Shown piece after piece: positions 1 to 7,626 of a stretch of DNA of 64,000 nt (positions within the stretch are counted from its first letter, which is position 1; each line of letters begins with the position of its first letter). Source of the DNA: UBA2402 sp037139735 (GTDB lineage Bacteria; Planctomycetota; Phycisphaerae; Phycisphaerales; UBA1924); contig JBAXFU010000003.1 of NCBI GenBank assembly GCA_037139735.1, positions 1-64,000 on the forward strand, read 5' to 3'. The position numbers were made by a program, and so were the translations under genes. The notes beneath the pieces were generated by a model that had not been told where the DNA came from, did no database searches, and worked only from the letters and a program-made list of their open reading frames with translations.

Positions 1-6
1 CAGCCG

Positions 7-36
7 CTAAGTTCATCAGCTTCTAAGTTCATCAGC
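7..36. repeat. 16-bp period direct repeat at window edge
   Basis: The 14-mer ctaagttcatcagc occurs at 7-20 and again at 23-36, two bases apart. It lies just upstream of a terminator, so it probably belongs to the 3' end of a gene that starts outside the window. No function is evident. Confidence 0.7.
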
Positions 37-119
37 CTCTGGTGAGCTGGCTGGTCCTGAACCTTGTATCGCACGATGCTCTGGTTCTGGTCGATTCGCG
101 GATACTCCTAAAGCATCTC

Positions 120-157
120 AAGAACCCTCGGGTCAATCCCCGAGGGTTCTTTGTTTC
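120..157 (+). terminator. Rho-independent terminator of an upstream gene
   Basis: A near-perfect hairpin pairs aagaaccctcggg (120-132) with cccgagggttctt (139-151), with a 6-nt loop, followed by a T-rich stretch to 157. It points rightward, so it ends a plus-strand transcript whose gene lies mostly or wholly left of the window. The 119 bases before it hold no reading frame I can assign. Confidence 0.75.
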
Positions 158-196
158 CATGTGGCCTTGTTTCCGTGCCGCCTTGTTTCCGTGCCG
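149..196. repeat. 16-bp tandem repeat, three units
   Basis: The unit ccttgtttccgtgccg is present exactly at 165-180 and 181-196, preceded by a decayed copy at 149-164 that overlaps the T-tract of the terminator. It lies outside any supported gene. Confidence 0.75.
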
Positions 197-545
197 CCTT
201 GGGGGCCCGCTGCGAGGACGCCGCGACCGGAGCGAGTCGCCTTTGCTGCGACGCATGGGGCGTGGCGGGGCGCGGTCGCGGGGAGGGGGTTCGGGGGGCG
301 GGGTGGTGTGGCGTCGGGCAGGGAGGCGACTCGATCGACGCGGCACGGTCGGCGCGCACGCGCCGAAGGGGTCTTCTCGCGGGCGTCATGGGCGGCCTCT
401 CGGCCCTGCGGCGAGCTGCCGGCGTTGGGCGACCGGCGAGCGTGGGCGACCAGTGGGGGCGATTGATGGGGGCGGCCGCCCGGGCGCGATCGGGCGATCA
501 GGATGACGCGATGGAGGCGTCCTGACGATTGGATGGGAGTGGATG
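197..545. other. Gene-free GC-rich stretch
   Basis: This interval lies between the terminator and repeat on the left and the stop codon of the dehydrogenase gene on the right. Open frames on both strands are low-complexity Arg/Gly/Pro-rich translations with no recognisable family, start context or partner. I see no RNA gene, though a short novel one cannot be excluded. Confidence 0.6.
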
Positions 546-1835
546 TCAGTCCGGGATGAAGACCGAATAGCCGCGTTCGAGGAGGCCGTGGGGTTTGCGG
601 TGTCCTTCGAGGAGTCGATCGACGGCGTGGTCGATGGCCTTGCCGGTATCCATGAGGATGGAGGCTTCGTCGGTGTTGGAGCCTGCGGTCATGAGGTAGG
701 CGAAGGTGCGGGCCATGCCGCAGTTGGCGACGAAGTCGGGGATGATGGCGAAGTGGCGATCGGCGTCCTTTTGGAGGGCGAGCATGTCGCGGACCCAGTG
801 GGCGAGGGTGCGGCTGGAGGGCTTGTAGGCGAAGGGGTTGTTCGCGCCGCAGGAGACGACCTTGACGCCGGAGGCGCGGAGTTTCTTGAGGCGAGCGGCG
901 GTGAGGGTGTGGCTGCGTGCGGCGGGCACGAAGATATCGGCATCGACATCGAAGAGTTCATCGCCGGCGCGGCTGGCGACGAGGTCGGGCATGCCGCGGC
1001 GAGGCGCGGGCAGGGTGGTGCCGTCTCGCGAGGAGATGACGGCCTTGCAGTCGAGGCCGTCGTTGTTGCGGATGACGCGGACGAGCTTGCTCTTGCGGTC
1101 GTAGGTGCTGGCGGCGACGAGCTTGACGCCGAGCATGTCGAGGTAGTACGCGGCGAACGCGCCGACGGCGCCGAGACCCTCGATGATCACTCGCTTGCCT
1201 TCGAGTTCGATGCCCTTGAGCTTGAAGTATCGCTGGATGGAGCGGCACACGCCGTAGCCGGTGACGACGTCGGCGACCATCCAGGCCTTGCTCTCGCCGC
1301 GGGGGCCGGGGAGATTGGGGAGGTTGATCTTGGCTTCGCAGCCGTGGTGCAGGCGACGGACCTTGTCGGCGGCATCTTCGCCATCTCGCCAGTGGTGTCC
1401 GCGGCAGATGCCTTCCTGGGGGTGGCCGATGCCCAGCACCTGCTTGGTGATGGCGGAGGCCTCGCTGACTTCATCGACGTTGACATCGCCGCCGGTGCCG
1501 TAGCACTGCGTGAGGTAGGGGCCGATGTGGCGGTACCAGCGTTCGAGGACGCCGCGTTTGGCGGCGGGGTTCTTGGCGGGATCGAAGCGGATGACGCTCT
1601 TGCCGCCGCCGATGGCGGGGCCGCAGACCTGGAACTTGACGCCCATGGTCTTGGCGAGAAAGACGGCTTCCTCGCTGGTGGCGTCGGCGTGCATGCGGGT
1701 GCCGCCGCCGGCCGCGTTTCCGAGGAGCGAGTCGATGCAGAGCCAGCCGACGGCGTCGGTCTCGCGGTCGTGCCATTCGACCAGGAGGCCGGGAGCTCGT
1801 TCATAGAAGCGCTGGTACTTGGGGAAGCCCTTCAT
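546..1835 (-). CDS. Glu/Leu/Phe/Val-type amino acid dehydrogenase
   Basis: This 429-residue protein would reversibly deaminate an amino acid with NAD(P). Both family lysines are present with the spacing of leucine dehydrogenase: K67 in GVKFQ and K79 in AIGGGKSVI. The catalytic Asp region is GTGGDVNVDE (about 113-122), and the Rossmann loop is EGLGAVGAF (219-227). The GGGK form points to the leucine/phenylalanine/valine subgroup rather than classical glutamate dehydrogenase, but substrate cannot be fixed from sequence. The ATG at 1835 is the natural start. The gene stands alone, separated from the upstream small-protein gene by a strong terminator at 1970-2005. Confidence 0.88.
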   Translation of the reverse strand: MKGFPKYQRFYERAPGLLVEWHDRETDAVGWLCIDSLLGNAAGGGTRMHADATSEEAVFLAKTMGVKFQVCGPAIGGGKSVIRFDPAKNPAAKRGVLERWYRHIGPYLTQCYGTGGDVNVDEVSEASAITKQVLGIGHPQEGICRGHHWRDGEDAADKVRRLHHGCEAKINLPNLPGPRGESKAWMVADVVTGYGVCRSIQRYFKLKGIELEGKRVIIEGLGAVGAFAAYYLDMLGVKLVAASTYDRKSKLVRVIRNNDGLDCKAVISSRDGTTLPAPRRGMPDLVASRAGDELFDVDADIFVPAARSHTLTAARLKKLRASGVKVVSCGANNPFAYKPSSRTLAHWVRDMLALQKDADRHFAIIPDFVANCGMARTFAYLMTAGSNTDEASILMDTGKAIDHAVDRLLEGHRKPHGLLERGYSVFIPD

Positions 1836-1969
1836 GGAGTGATTCCGTGCATCGCCGGCGAGAGGGCCGGGTGGAGGTGGGGAGCGGCCGCGAGCGGGGT
1901 GCGAGCGGCGGGGGAAGGTAGACGCACCGTCCGGGTGCGGCCAACGGGCGGGGCTTGGCGAGGAGCATC

Positions 1970-2005
1970 AAAAAGAAAAGGCACCCCGCCAAAGGACGGG
2001 GTGCC
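1970..2005 (-). terminator. Rho-independent terminator after small basic protein gene
   Basis: Reading the minus strand, a 9-bp stem (2005-1997 with 1988-1980, GGCACCCCG type) with an 8-nt loop is followed by TTTTCTTTTT. It lies 57 bases after the stop of the small basic protein gene and before the dehydrogenase start, so it isolates a short monocistronic transcript. Confidence 0.85.
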
Positions 2006-2062
2006 GATGGATGACGAAGGTGTTGCACGTCGCGGGGTGAGCGCGAGCGTGCGAGCGGGGGC

Positions 2063-2221
2063 TCACTTGCCCACGAGGGTCTTGGGGATGTTGAGCGCGG
2101 TGCTCTTCTTGTCATCCCACTTCTTCTCGAGCTTGAGCTTGGCGATTCGCTCGGTGCGGGTGAGCACGCTGCGCTTGCCCGAGAGGTTGGCGGAGATCTT
2201 CAGCGAACGGTCGAGGCTCAT
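2063..2221 (-). CDS. PVC-superphylum small basic protein
   Basis: A 52-residue, Lys/Arg-rich protein beginning MSLDRSLKIS and containing RSVLTRTERIAKLK. It matches my recollection of the small basic protein family restricted to Planctomycetes, Verrucomicrobia, Chlamydiae and relatives, thought to bind nucleic acid or ribosomes; its exact role is not known. The ATG at 2221 is preferred over longer in-frame openings because AAAGGA lies about 9 nt upstream and the family begins at this residue. The following terminator supports a short dedicated mRNA. It is a good lineage marker for the window. Confidence 0.85.
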   Translation of the reverse strand: MSLDRSLKISANLSGKRSVLTRTERIAKLKLEKKWDDKKSTALNIPKTLVGK

Positions 2222-2308
2222 CGGGAGTTCCTTTCTCTGCGGTCGGTCACGAACAGGCCGAGACCGCCTTGTTCGCGACACGAGTGGTGACGCGGGCGGG
2301 CGGGTCGA

Positions 2309-3247
2309 TCACTTCTTTTCCCAAGCGGGCTTTGCGAAGTTGGAGGAGCCCCTCCGTTCCTTCTGCCACTTGGGCCCCAGTCTCGCCACGTCCGCCTCGA
2401 CGTTCGTCCGGGTGGTCATTCTCCGGCTGTATTCCTCGGAGGTGATTCCCTTGAGCACGTAGAGTCGGTAGGGACGGGTGGGGCCTGAATTATTCCCCTT
2501 TGGCGGCTGGGTTTCCACGCGCAACGCAAAGGTCTCGAGACCATTGGCCGCGAGGAAGGCGACGGCGTCTTCGGATTCCGTTTGGTTCAGGGTTGCCAGG
2601 AGCAGGTAGTTGAGGCCGGGGGTGCGGGGGTCTCCCGAGGTCCAACCGGTGGGAAGGAGGCAGGTGGCATCGCTCGGGCGAGGCTGGGAGGACTTGGGTG
2701 GCGCCTTGGGAGCGGCGGGGTTGGGGGTGGGCTGATCGGAGGTCTTGGCGTTCGGGTCGGGGAGCGCGTCGGCCAAGGAGCGTTCGCCGCCGGCTTCGGA
2801 GGGTTCGAGGATCAGCGGTTGGGGAAGGCGGCTCATCGCCGCCCGTTCGGCGTTTCGCTTGGAGAGCCAGGATCCCACGGCGAAGGAGAGGACGACGATC
2901 GTGACGAGTCCGGCGATGGCGAGGTAGATGGCGTTGACGGGGATGCGAACGGTGCCCGCGCCGGTCCCGGCGCTGGCGGCCCACGCATCGGCTCCGGCGG
3001 ATCCGTCCGGCGGCAGATCGCGAGACGGAGAGGCGCCGATCGACTGCGGCGTGATATTGAGTCGAATCACGGGCTTGTCTGATGTCGGCCTGCCGGGGCT
3101 GATGGGGGAGGGGCCCGCGGCGGGGTTCATGCCGGGCCGCCATCCGACGCCGGGATTCATCGTGGTTCGACGATCATGCGACGTCTTCACCGCTTCGCGA
3201 CCGCGAATGAGGTCGAAGAGGGGTTGTGACTGCCTGCCGGCTGCCAT
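2309..3247 (-). CDS. Single-pass membrane protein with SPOR-like C-terminus
   Basis: A 312-residue protein with a polar, Pro-rich N-terminal cytoplasmic part (about 1-103), one transmembrane helix (about 104-128), a Pro/Ser linker, and a compact C-terminal domain (about 218-300) whose pattern of residue-saving repeats in NYLLLATLNQTESEDAVAFL and PYRLYVLKGI resembles SPOR (peptidoglycan-binding) modules. The call is by pattern, not by a firm match. The start at 3247 has TATGAT (3259-3254 on minus) six bases upstream, suggesting a leaderless mRNA. A longer frame extends upstream but runs through the divergent promoter region. Confidence 0.6.
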   Translation of the reverse strand: MAAGRQSQPLFDLIRGREAVKTSHDRRTTMNPGVGWRPGMNPAAGPSPISPGRPTSDKPVIRLNITPQSIGASPSRDLPPDGSAGADAWAASAGTGAGTVRIPVNAIYLAIAGLVTIVVLSFAVGSWLSKRNAERAAMSRLPQPLILEPSEAGGERSLADALPDPNAKTSDQPTPNPAAPKAPPKSSQPRPSDATCLLPTGWTSGDPRTPGLNYLLLATLNQTESEDAVAFLAANGLETFALRVETQPPKGNNSGPTRPYRLYVLKGITSEEYSRRMTTRTNVEADVARLGPKWQKERRGSSNFAKPAWEKK

Positions 3248-3253
3248 GCATCC

Positions 3254-3259
3254 ATCATA
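3254..3259 (-). promoter_or_regulatory. Candidate -10 element, leaderless, SPOR-like gene
   Basis: TATGAT on the minus strand ends 6 nt before the ATG at 3247; no Shine-Dalgarno sequence intervenes. Confidence 0.4.
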
Positions 3260-3366
3260 AGCGGCCGGCGGTTGAACCGATGTCGATTCCGGCGTGTCGG
3301 GAGGTCCGCAGACACGACGTTCGATTCTTGTACGGATTTCCCGGATTGCGAGCCGACGCCGGCTGA

Positions 3367-3372
3367 TACGCT
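3367..3372 (+). promoter_or_regulatory. Candidate -10 element, leaderless, CX4CH protein
   Basis: TACGCT ends 5 nt before the ATG at 3378, with no ribosome binding site between them. Confidence 0.45.
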
Positions 3373-3377
3373 TGCCC

Positions 3378-4712
3378 ATGAAGCTGCTTCCCGAAAGTTC
3401 GACGTGCCGGTCGGGCCGCCTGCGAGCGGGCGTGCTGTGCCTGGTCATGGCGTTCGGGCTGACGGCTGCGGCACGGGCGCAGGGCGAAGCCGCGGGGCAG
3501 CCGGGGACGCGAGCGGCCTCGGAGGGAGAAGAGGCGGAACTGGTGCTTCGGGACGGGCGGCGGATCAGCGGACGGCTGGTGAGTCGCAGCGACACGAAGA
3601 TCGTCTTCGAGGTGGGGGGCGTGCCGACGACGTTCGAGTCGGCCGGGGTGGATCGAATCGAGTCGGTGCCATCGGTCGAGGAGCGGTACCGCGCGTTGCG
3701 ATCGTCGATCGACGAGGCCGATGCGCAGGGCCTGATGCGGCTGGCGGAATGGCTTCGCTCGCGAGGTCGGTGCGATCTCGCGGTGCTGGAGGTCGATCGC
3801 GCGCTGGCGGCCGATCCGGGCAATCCGGACGGACGAGCGTTGCGGCTGCTGATCGTCGAGCAGCAGAAGCTCGAGGCGGCGGCGCGGCTGGCCAAGGAGC
3901 GAAAGACGGCGGGTCCGGAGGTCGAAGCGAGCGCACCCAAGGCCAAGCCCAAGGCCGAGCCGTTGGCTTTTTTGCTGCTGAGCGAGGAGCAGATCAACGT
4001 CATTCGCGTCTACGAGGTCGACCTGGCGTCGCCGCCGAAGATGGTGATGGCGAGGGAGGCGATCGACGAGTTTCTGGCCAAGTACGCCGGCCAGCGTCCG
4101 GAGGGTCGCGAGACGATTCCGGTGAACGAGCAGGGGCGGAAGATCTACGCGGCGCGCAAGCCTGTGGAGATCCTGACCGACCTGTTCGCGCTCAAGGCCC
4201 GCGACTTTTATCCCAAGGTGCAGGTGCTCGAGAATCCCGAGTCGATGCGGCGGTTCCGCGACGACGTGAATCGCACGTGGCTGGTCAACTCGTGCGCCAC
4301 GACGCGATGCCACGGGGGCGAGGAGGCGGGGCGGCTCATGCTGTTCGACCGCAAGGCCGCCTCGGACGTCGCGGCGTACACGAACTTCCTGATCCTCGAG
4401 CGTTTCCGTGTGGCCGGAGCGGATGGTCGTCGCACGGTGCCGCTGATCAACTACGCCGAGCCCGCGTCGTCGCCGCTGCTGCAGATGGGGTTGCCGCGCG
4501 ACGAGGCGACGATCAGGCATCCCGACCTGCCGGCCGAGATGGCGGGGCGGTGGCGTCCGGTGTTCCGTTCGCCGCAGGACGATCGCTTCCGTCGCGCGGT
4601 GGAGTGGATCCGCTCGATGTACGGGGCCAAGGACGGGAAGCGGCCCGACTATCCCGTCGCATACGAGCCGCCGCAGCCCAGGACGCCCCCGGCGCCGGCT
4701 CCGACGCGGTGA
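3378..4712 (+). CDS. Secreted protein with CX4CH motif, function unknown
   Basis: A 444-residue protein with a signal peptide (residues 1 to about 34, ending AARA). The early mature part has a short beta-rich segment around LVLRDGRRISGRLVSRSD, followed by a helical stretch (about 95-175) that could be TPR-like. Residues 306-312 read CATTRCH followed by GG, a CX4CH arrangement similar to atypical c-type haem sites; it lies in a domain with conserved-looking phrases NSCATTRCHGGEEAG and LPRDEATIRHPD. I do not recognise a named family. The ATG at 3378 is chosen because the signal peptide begins there and a -10-like hexamer sits 5 nt upstream. The gene is divergent from the SPOR-like gene and convergent with the M24 peptidase gene. 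Confidence 0.7.
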   Translation: MKLLPESSTCRSGRLRAGVLCLVMAFGLTAAARAQGEAAGQPGTRAASEGEEAELVLRDGRRISGRLVSRSDTKIVFEVGGVPTTFESAGVDRIESVPSVEERYRALRSSIDEADAQGLMRLAEWLRSRGRCDLAVLEVDRALAADPGNPDGRALRLLIVEQQKLEAAARLAKERKTAGPEVEASAPKAKPKAEPLAFLLLSEEQINVIRVYEVDLASPPKMVMAREAIDEFLAKYAGQRPEGRETIPVNEQGRKIYAARKPVEILTDLFALKARDFYPKVQVLENPESMRRFRDDVNRTWLVNSCATTRCHGGEEAGRLMLFDRKAASDVAAYTNFLILERFRVAGADGRRTVPLINYAEPASSPLLQMGLPRDEATIRHPDLPAEMAGRWRPVFRSPQDDRFRRAVEWIRSMYGAKDGKRPDYPVAYEPPQPRTPPAPAPTR

Positions 4713-4728
4713 GGTCGCGCGGGACGCG

Positions 4729-5904
4729 TCAGACGAGTTCGACGTCGTCCTGCACGACGCTGGTGACGACGGGGCCGCGCGTGGGGTGCATGTGCATGTT
4801 GATCTCCATGCGCACGCCCAGGTCGTGGAAGTACGCGCCGGGCTCGATGGTGAAGCCGACGCCGGGGATGAGCAGCCGGGTGTCGTGCGTCTCGAGATCA
4901 TCGATGTTGACGCCCACGCCGTGCACCTTGGGGCCGGCGCTGAGACTGTGGCCGGTGCGATGGCGGATGCCGTCGGCGAAGCCGGCCTTGACGATCTGTT
5001 CGCGGCTGGCGCGGTCGACCTGCCACCCTTGGATCTGCCGGCCACGCTTCCACGCGTCGACGACCGCGGCGATGCCTGCGTCGCGGGCGGCCTTGACGGC
5101 GTCGAAGACCTTGCGGTGCCGGTCGGGGACGCGATCGCCCGCGAAGCCCACCCAGGTGATGTCGGAGAAGATGTGCTCCTCGCCGGGCGAGCGAGCCCAG
5201 AGATCGATGAGGATCCAGTCGCCTCGGCGGATGGGGGAGGGATCCGTCGCGCTGACCTCGAAGTGGGGGTCTCCGGCGTGTCCGTTGACGGCGACGATGG
5301 GGGTGTCGGCGGTTTCGAGGCCCGCCTTGGCGAACTCGCCCATGATCCATTGCTGCACGTCGTGCTCGTTCACGGACCGCGCCGCGGCATGACGCTCGCG
5401 GATGAGGGCGAACGCGCCCTTCATGATCCTGCCGCAATGCTCGCTCGCCCAGGCGTGGCGTTCGGCGGCGGCCTCGGACCAGACGGCGACGCCGGCCTGC
5501 ACGAGGTTCGCGCTGGTGACGACATCGACGCCCATGGAGCGGACGAGTTCGACGGTGCCGGCGTCGACGATGCCCATGACGGGCAGGGAGCCGCCTGGCG
5601 CGTATTCCATGGCGACGCGGGAGCGGCCCTCGAGCCGGGTGCGAAGCCAGGCGTGCAGGTCGTTCCAGGAGAGGAAGAGGTCCAGCGGGGTGTCGACGCC
5701 CTTGAACTGTCCGTGGTCGATGTGGTGGACCAGGAGTCGGGGTTCCCCGTGGGCGGGCACGAGGAGCATCACGCGGCGGGTGGTCCAGCGGCGGCCGGGG
5801 ATGAGTTGGGCGAGCACGGGGTTGTTGCCCCGGAAGTCGTGGACGAGCCACGCGTCGATGCGCTCGGCCTGCATGGCGGCCTGGATGCGGGGGAGGTGCA
5901 GCAT
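4729..5904 (-). CDS. M24 family metallopeptidase (Xaa-Pro type)
   Basis: A 391-residue cytoplasmic enzyme with the creatinase/prolidase layout: an N-terminal accessory domain (about 1-150) and a C-terminal pita-bread domain. The five metal ligands are visible as D234 (ILIDLW), D248 (FSDITW), H319 (RTGHSL), E354 (FTIEPG) and E367 (VRMEIN). It would cleave an N-terminal residue next to proline, or act as a related dipeptidase; exact specificity is not readable. The start at 5904 has a TATCCT element 6 nt upstream. It is divergent from the GH13 gene, with only 56 bases between the two starts. Confidence 0.88.
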   Translation of the reverse strand: MLHLPRIQAAMQAERIDAWLVHDFRGNNPVLAQLIPGRRWTTRRVMLLVPAHGEPRLLVHHIDHGQFKGVDTPLDLFLSWNDLHAWLRTRLEGRSRVAMEYAPGGSLPVMGIVDAGTVELVRSMGVDVVTSANLVQAGVAVWSEAAAERHAWASEHCGRIMKGAFALIRERHAAARSVNEHDVQQWIMGEFAKAGLETADTPIVAVNGHAGDPHFEVSATDPSPIRRGDWILIDLWARSPGEEHIFSDITWVGFAGDRVPDRHRKVFDAVKAARDAGIAAVVDAWKRGRQIQGWQVDRASREQIVKAGFADGIRHRTGHSLSAGPKVHGVGVNIDDLETHDTRLLIPGVGFTIEPGAYFHDLGVRMEINMHMHPTRGPVVTSVVQDDVELV

Positions 5905-5910
5905 GACGCG

Positions 5911-5955
5911 AGGATATGGGCCCGCCCTCGGCCCGGGCCCCGTGTTCCCTATCCT
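5911..5955. promoter_or_regulatory. Symmetrical divergent promoter, leaderless in both directions
   Basis: In the 56 bases between divergent starts the minus strand carries TATCCT at 5916-5911, 6 nt before the M24 ATG, and the plus strand carries TATCCT at 5950-5955, 5 nt before the GH13 ATG. The two elements are arms of an imperfect inverted repeat (cgaggata..tatcctcg). Confidence 0.5.
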
Positions 5956-5960
5956 CGGGC

Positions 5961-7598
5961 ATGATGAGGCGCCTGTCCTTGCTCGCCGCGTCGCTGCTCG
6001 CCTGCTCGGCGGGGGCGCAGCCGGTCGATTCCTCCGCGGTCATTCCCGATCTTCCGGTGACACCCATGAGCGAGCCGCGTCCGCTTGACGTGTCGGGCGA
6101 CATCTTCTATCACATCATGCCCATTGCGTGGCGGCACGCGCCGACCGCGGCGTCGACGCCGGATTCGCCGCAGAACCGGCACCGCTTCGGCACGTTCCGC
6201 GGCATTGCCGACGGGATTCCGTACCTCAGGTCGCTGGGCGTGACCGCGATCTGGCTCAACCCCATCTTTCCGAGCCCGGCCTATCACGGCTATCAGCACG
6301 ACGCGGCCGACCGGCTGAACCCGTGGTTCGGCGACGAGCGGGAGTTCAAGGCGATGGTCGACGCGTGCCATGCCGCGGGCATCAAGGTCTTCCTGGACCT
6401 GGTGACGTACGGCATCAACCGCGACAGCATCTACTTTCGCAACTCGTACAACAACGGCGCGAGCGGGTACGGGCCGATGCTGGCGTATGTCGACTCGGGC
6501 AACACGAAGTTCATCGGCTACGACTTTCGCACGTGGACGGGCGACACGGTGAAGTTCATCAACTGGGACCTTCGACGATCGTCGGCGAGGCGATTGGTCT
6601 TCGAGTGGTCGAAGAAGTGGCTCGACCCGCGCGTCGCCGGCATCGACGGATACCGGCTCGACCACGTGTGGCTCCGCTACGAGACGGGGCCCGACGGCCT
6701 TGGCTACCACATCGACACGTTCTGGCGCGAGTGGCGGAACGAGGTCGAGAGCGTGCGGCCGGACGTCTTCACCTTCGCGGAGCAGCGAGACTGGAAGAGT
6801 TTCGGCGCCGAGCTGCTTCGCACCTCCGACGGGCGGCGGGTGCACGACGCGACCTTCACCAAGCCCTTCGAGTTCGCGGCTCGCGAGGCGATCCGCGAGC
6901 AGGACGCGACGAAGCTGCGCCTGAGCATGGCGGCGACCCTGACGGCCTGCCCGCCGGGGTTCACCATGATGGCGATTTTGGGCGATCATGACGTGGATCG
7001 GCTGGCGAGCGACATCGGGGCCGACGAGCATCCCGGCCGCGCGAAGGCCGCGGCCGCGGTGCTGATGCTGCAACCCTTCCCGCCGGTGCTGTACTATGGC
7101 GATGAACTGGGCATGCTCGGACGCGGGGGCGCGTACGACTCGGATGCCAACGACATTCCGCGGCGAGAGCCCATGAAGTGGTCGGCCGTCGCCGCCGACT
7201 CGCCGATCATGAGCCGCTATCACGAGTTGCACGAGCGGGCCTATGGGGCCCGCATGAGCCGCGATCGCGACGGACGCAGCGTTGAGGAGCAGGAGAAGGA
7301 CGCGGGTTCCCTGCTCAACGCGTATCGCACGCTGGCCAAGGTTCGGAGGCAGTTTCCCGCGCTGATGCGGGGCGACTACGTGCCCCTTCGGACGGACGCC
7401 AAGGCCCTCTGGTGCTTCGTCAAGCGAGCCCGGCCGGGCGAGGGGGCCGACGTGCTGGTGGCGATCAACCTCGGGGAGGCGGCGGTGAACGCCTCGGTGG
7501 CGATCGACGGGGCGGGCGAGTCGCCGGCTGGGCTTCCGGCATCGGTCTCGCTGGAGGCCTTTGGCTGGAAGGTGATGTCATTGCAGGCCGGTTCTTGA
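5961..7598 (+). CDS. Exported GH13 alpha-amylase-family hydrolase
   Basis: A 545-residue protein with an N-terminal export signal; LLAC at about residue 15 could be a lipobox, or signal peptidase I could cut after AGA. The TIM-barrel catalytic triad is present: nucleophile D234 (DGYRLDHVW), acid/base E274 (FAEQRD) and D344 (GDHDVDR). Conserved region I is unusual: the usual Asn-His after the strand is replaced in FLDLVTYGIN. A C-terminal beta domain follows (about 460-545). It should act on alpha-glucans or oligosaccharides outside the cytoplasmic membrane. Double ATG at 5961; the first is taken. Confidence 0.85.
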   Translation: MMRRLSLLAASLLACSAGAQPVDSSAVIPDLPVTPMSEPRPLDVSGDIFYHIMPIAWRHAPTAASTPDSPQNRHRFGTFRGIADGIPYLRSLGVTAIWLNPIFPSPAYHGYQHDAADRLNPWFGDEREFKAMVDACHAAGIKVFLDLVTYGINRDSIYFRNSYNNGASGYGPMLAYVDSGNTKFIGYDFRTWTGDTVKFINWDLRRSSARRLVFEWSKKWLDPRVAGIDGYRLDHVWLRYETGPDGLGYHIDTFWREWRNEVESVRPDVFTFAEQRDWKSFGAELLRTSDGRRVHDATFTKPFEFAAREAIREQDATKLRLSMAATLTACPPGFTMMAILGDHDVDRLASDIGADEHPGRAKAAAAVLMLQPFPPVLYYGDELGMLGRGGAYDSDANDIPRREPMKWSAVAADSPIMSRYHELHERAYGARMSRDRDGRSVEEQEKDAGSLLNAYRTLAKVRRQFPALMRGDYVPLRTDAKALWCFVKRARPGEGADVLVAINLGEAAVNASVAIDGAGESPAGLPASVSLEAFGWKVMSLQAGS

Positions 7599-7626
7599 GA
7601 TTGGTTCTTGGGGCCGGTGGCGATCG

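Noticed and set aside
1..119. Possible structured RNA before the first terminator
   Set aside because: The window cuts its 5' part and I see no tRNA, tmRNA, 6S or SRP signature in what remains.
42..506. Plus-strand open frame at the left edge
   Set aside because: It runs straight through the terminator hairpin and the 16-bp repeats and is Arg/Gly-rich without family features.
3294..3377. N-terminal extension of the CX4CH protein
   Set aside because: The extra 28 residues would precede and bury the signal peptide, and the -10-like element lies inside them.
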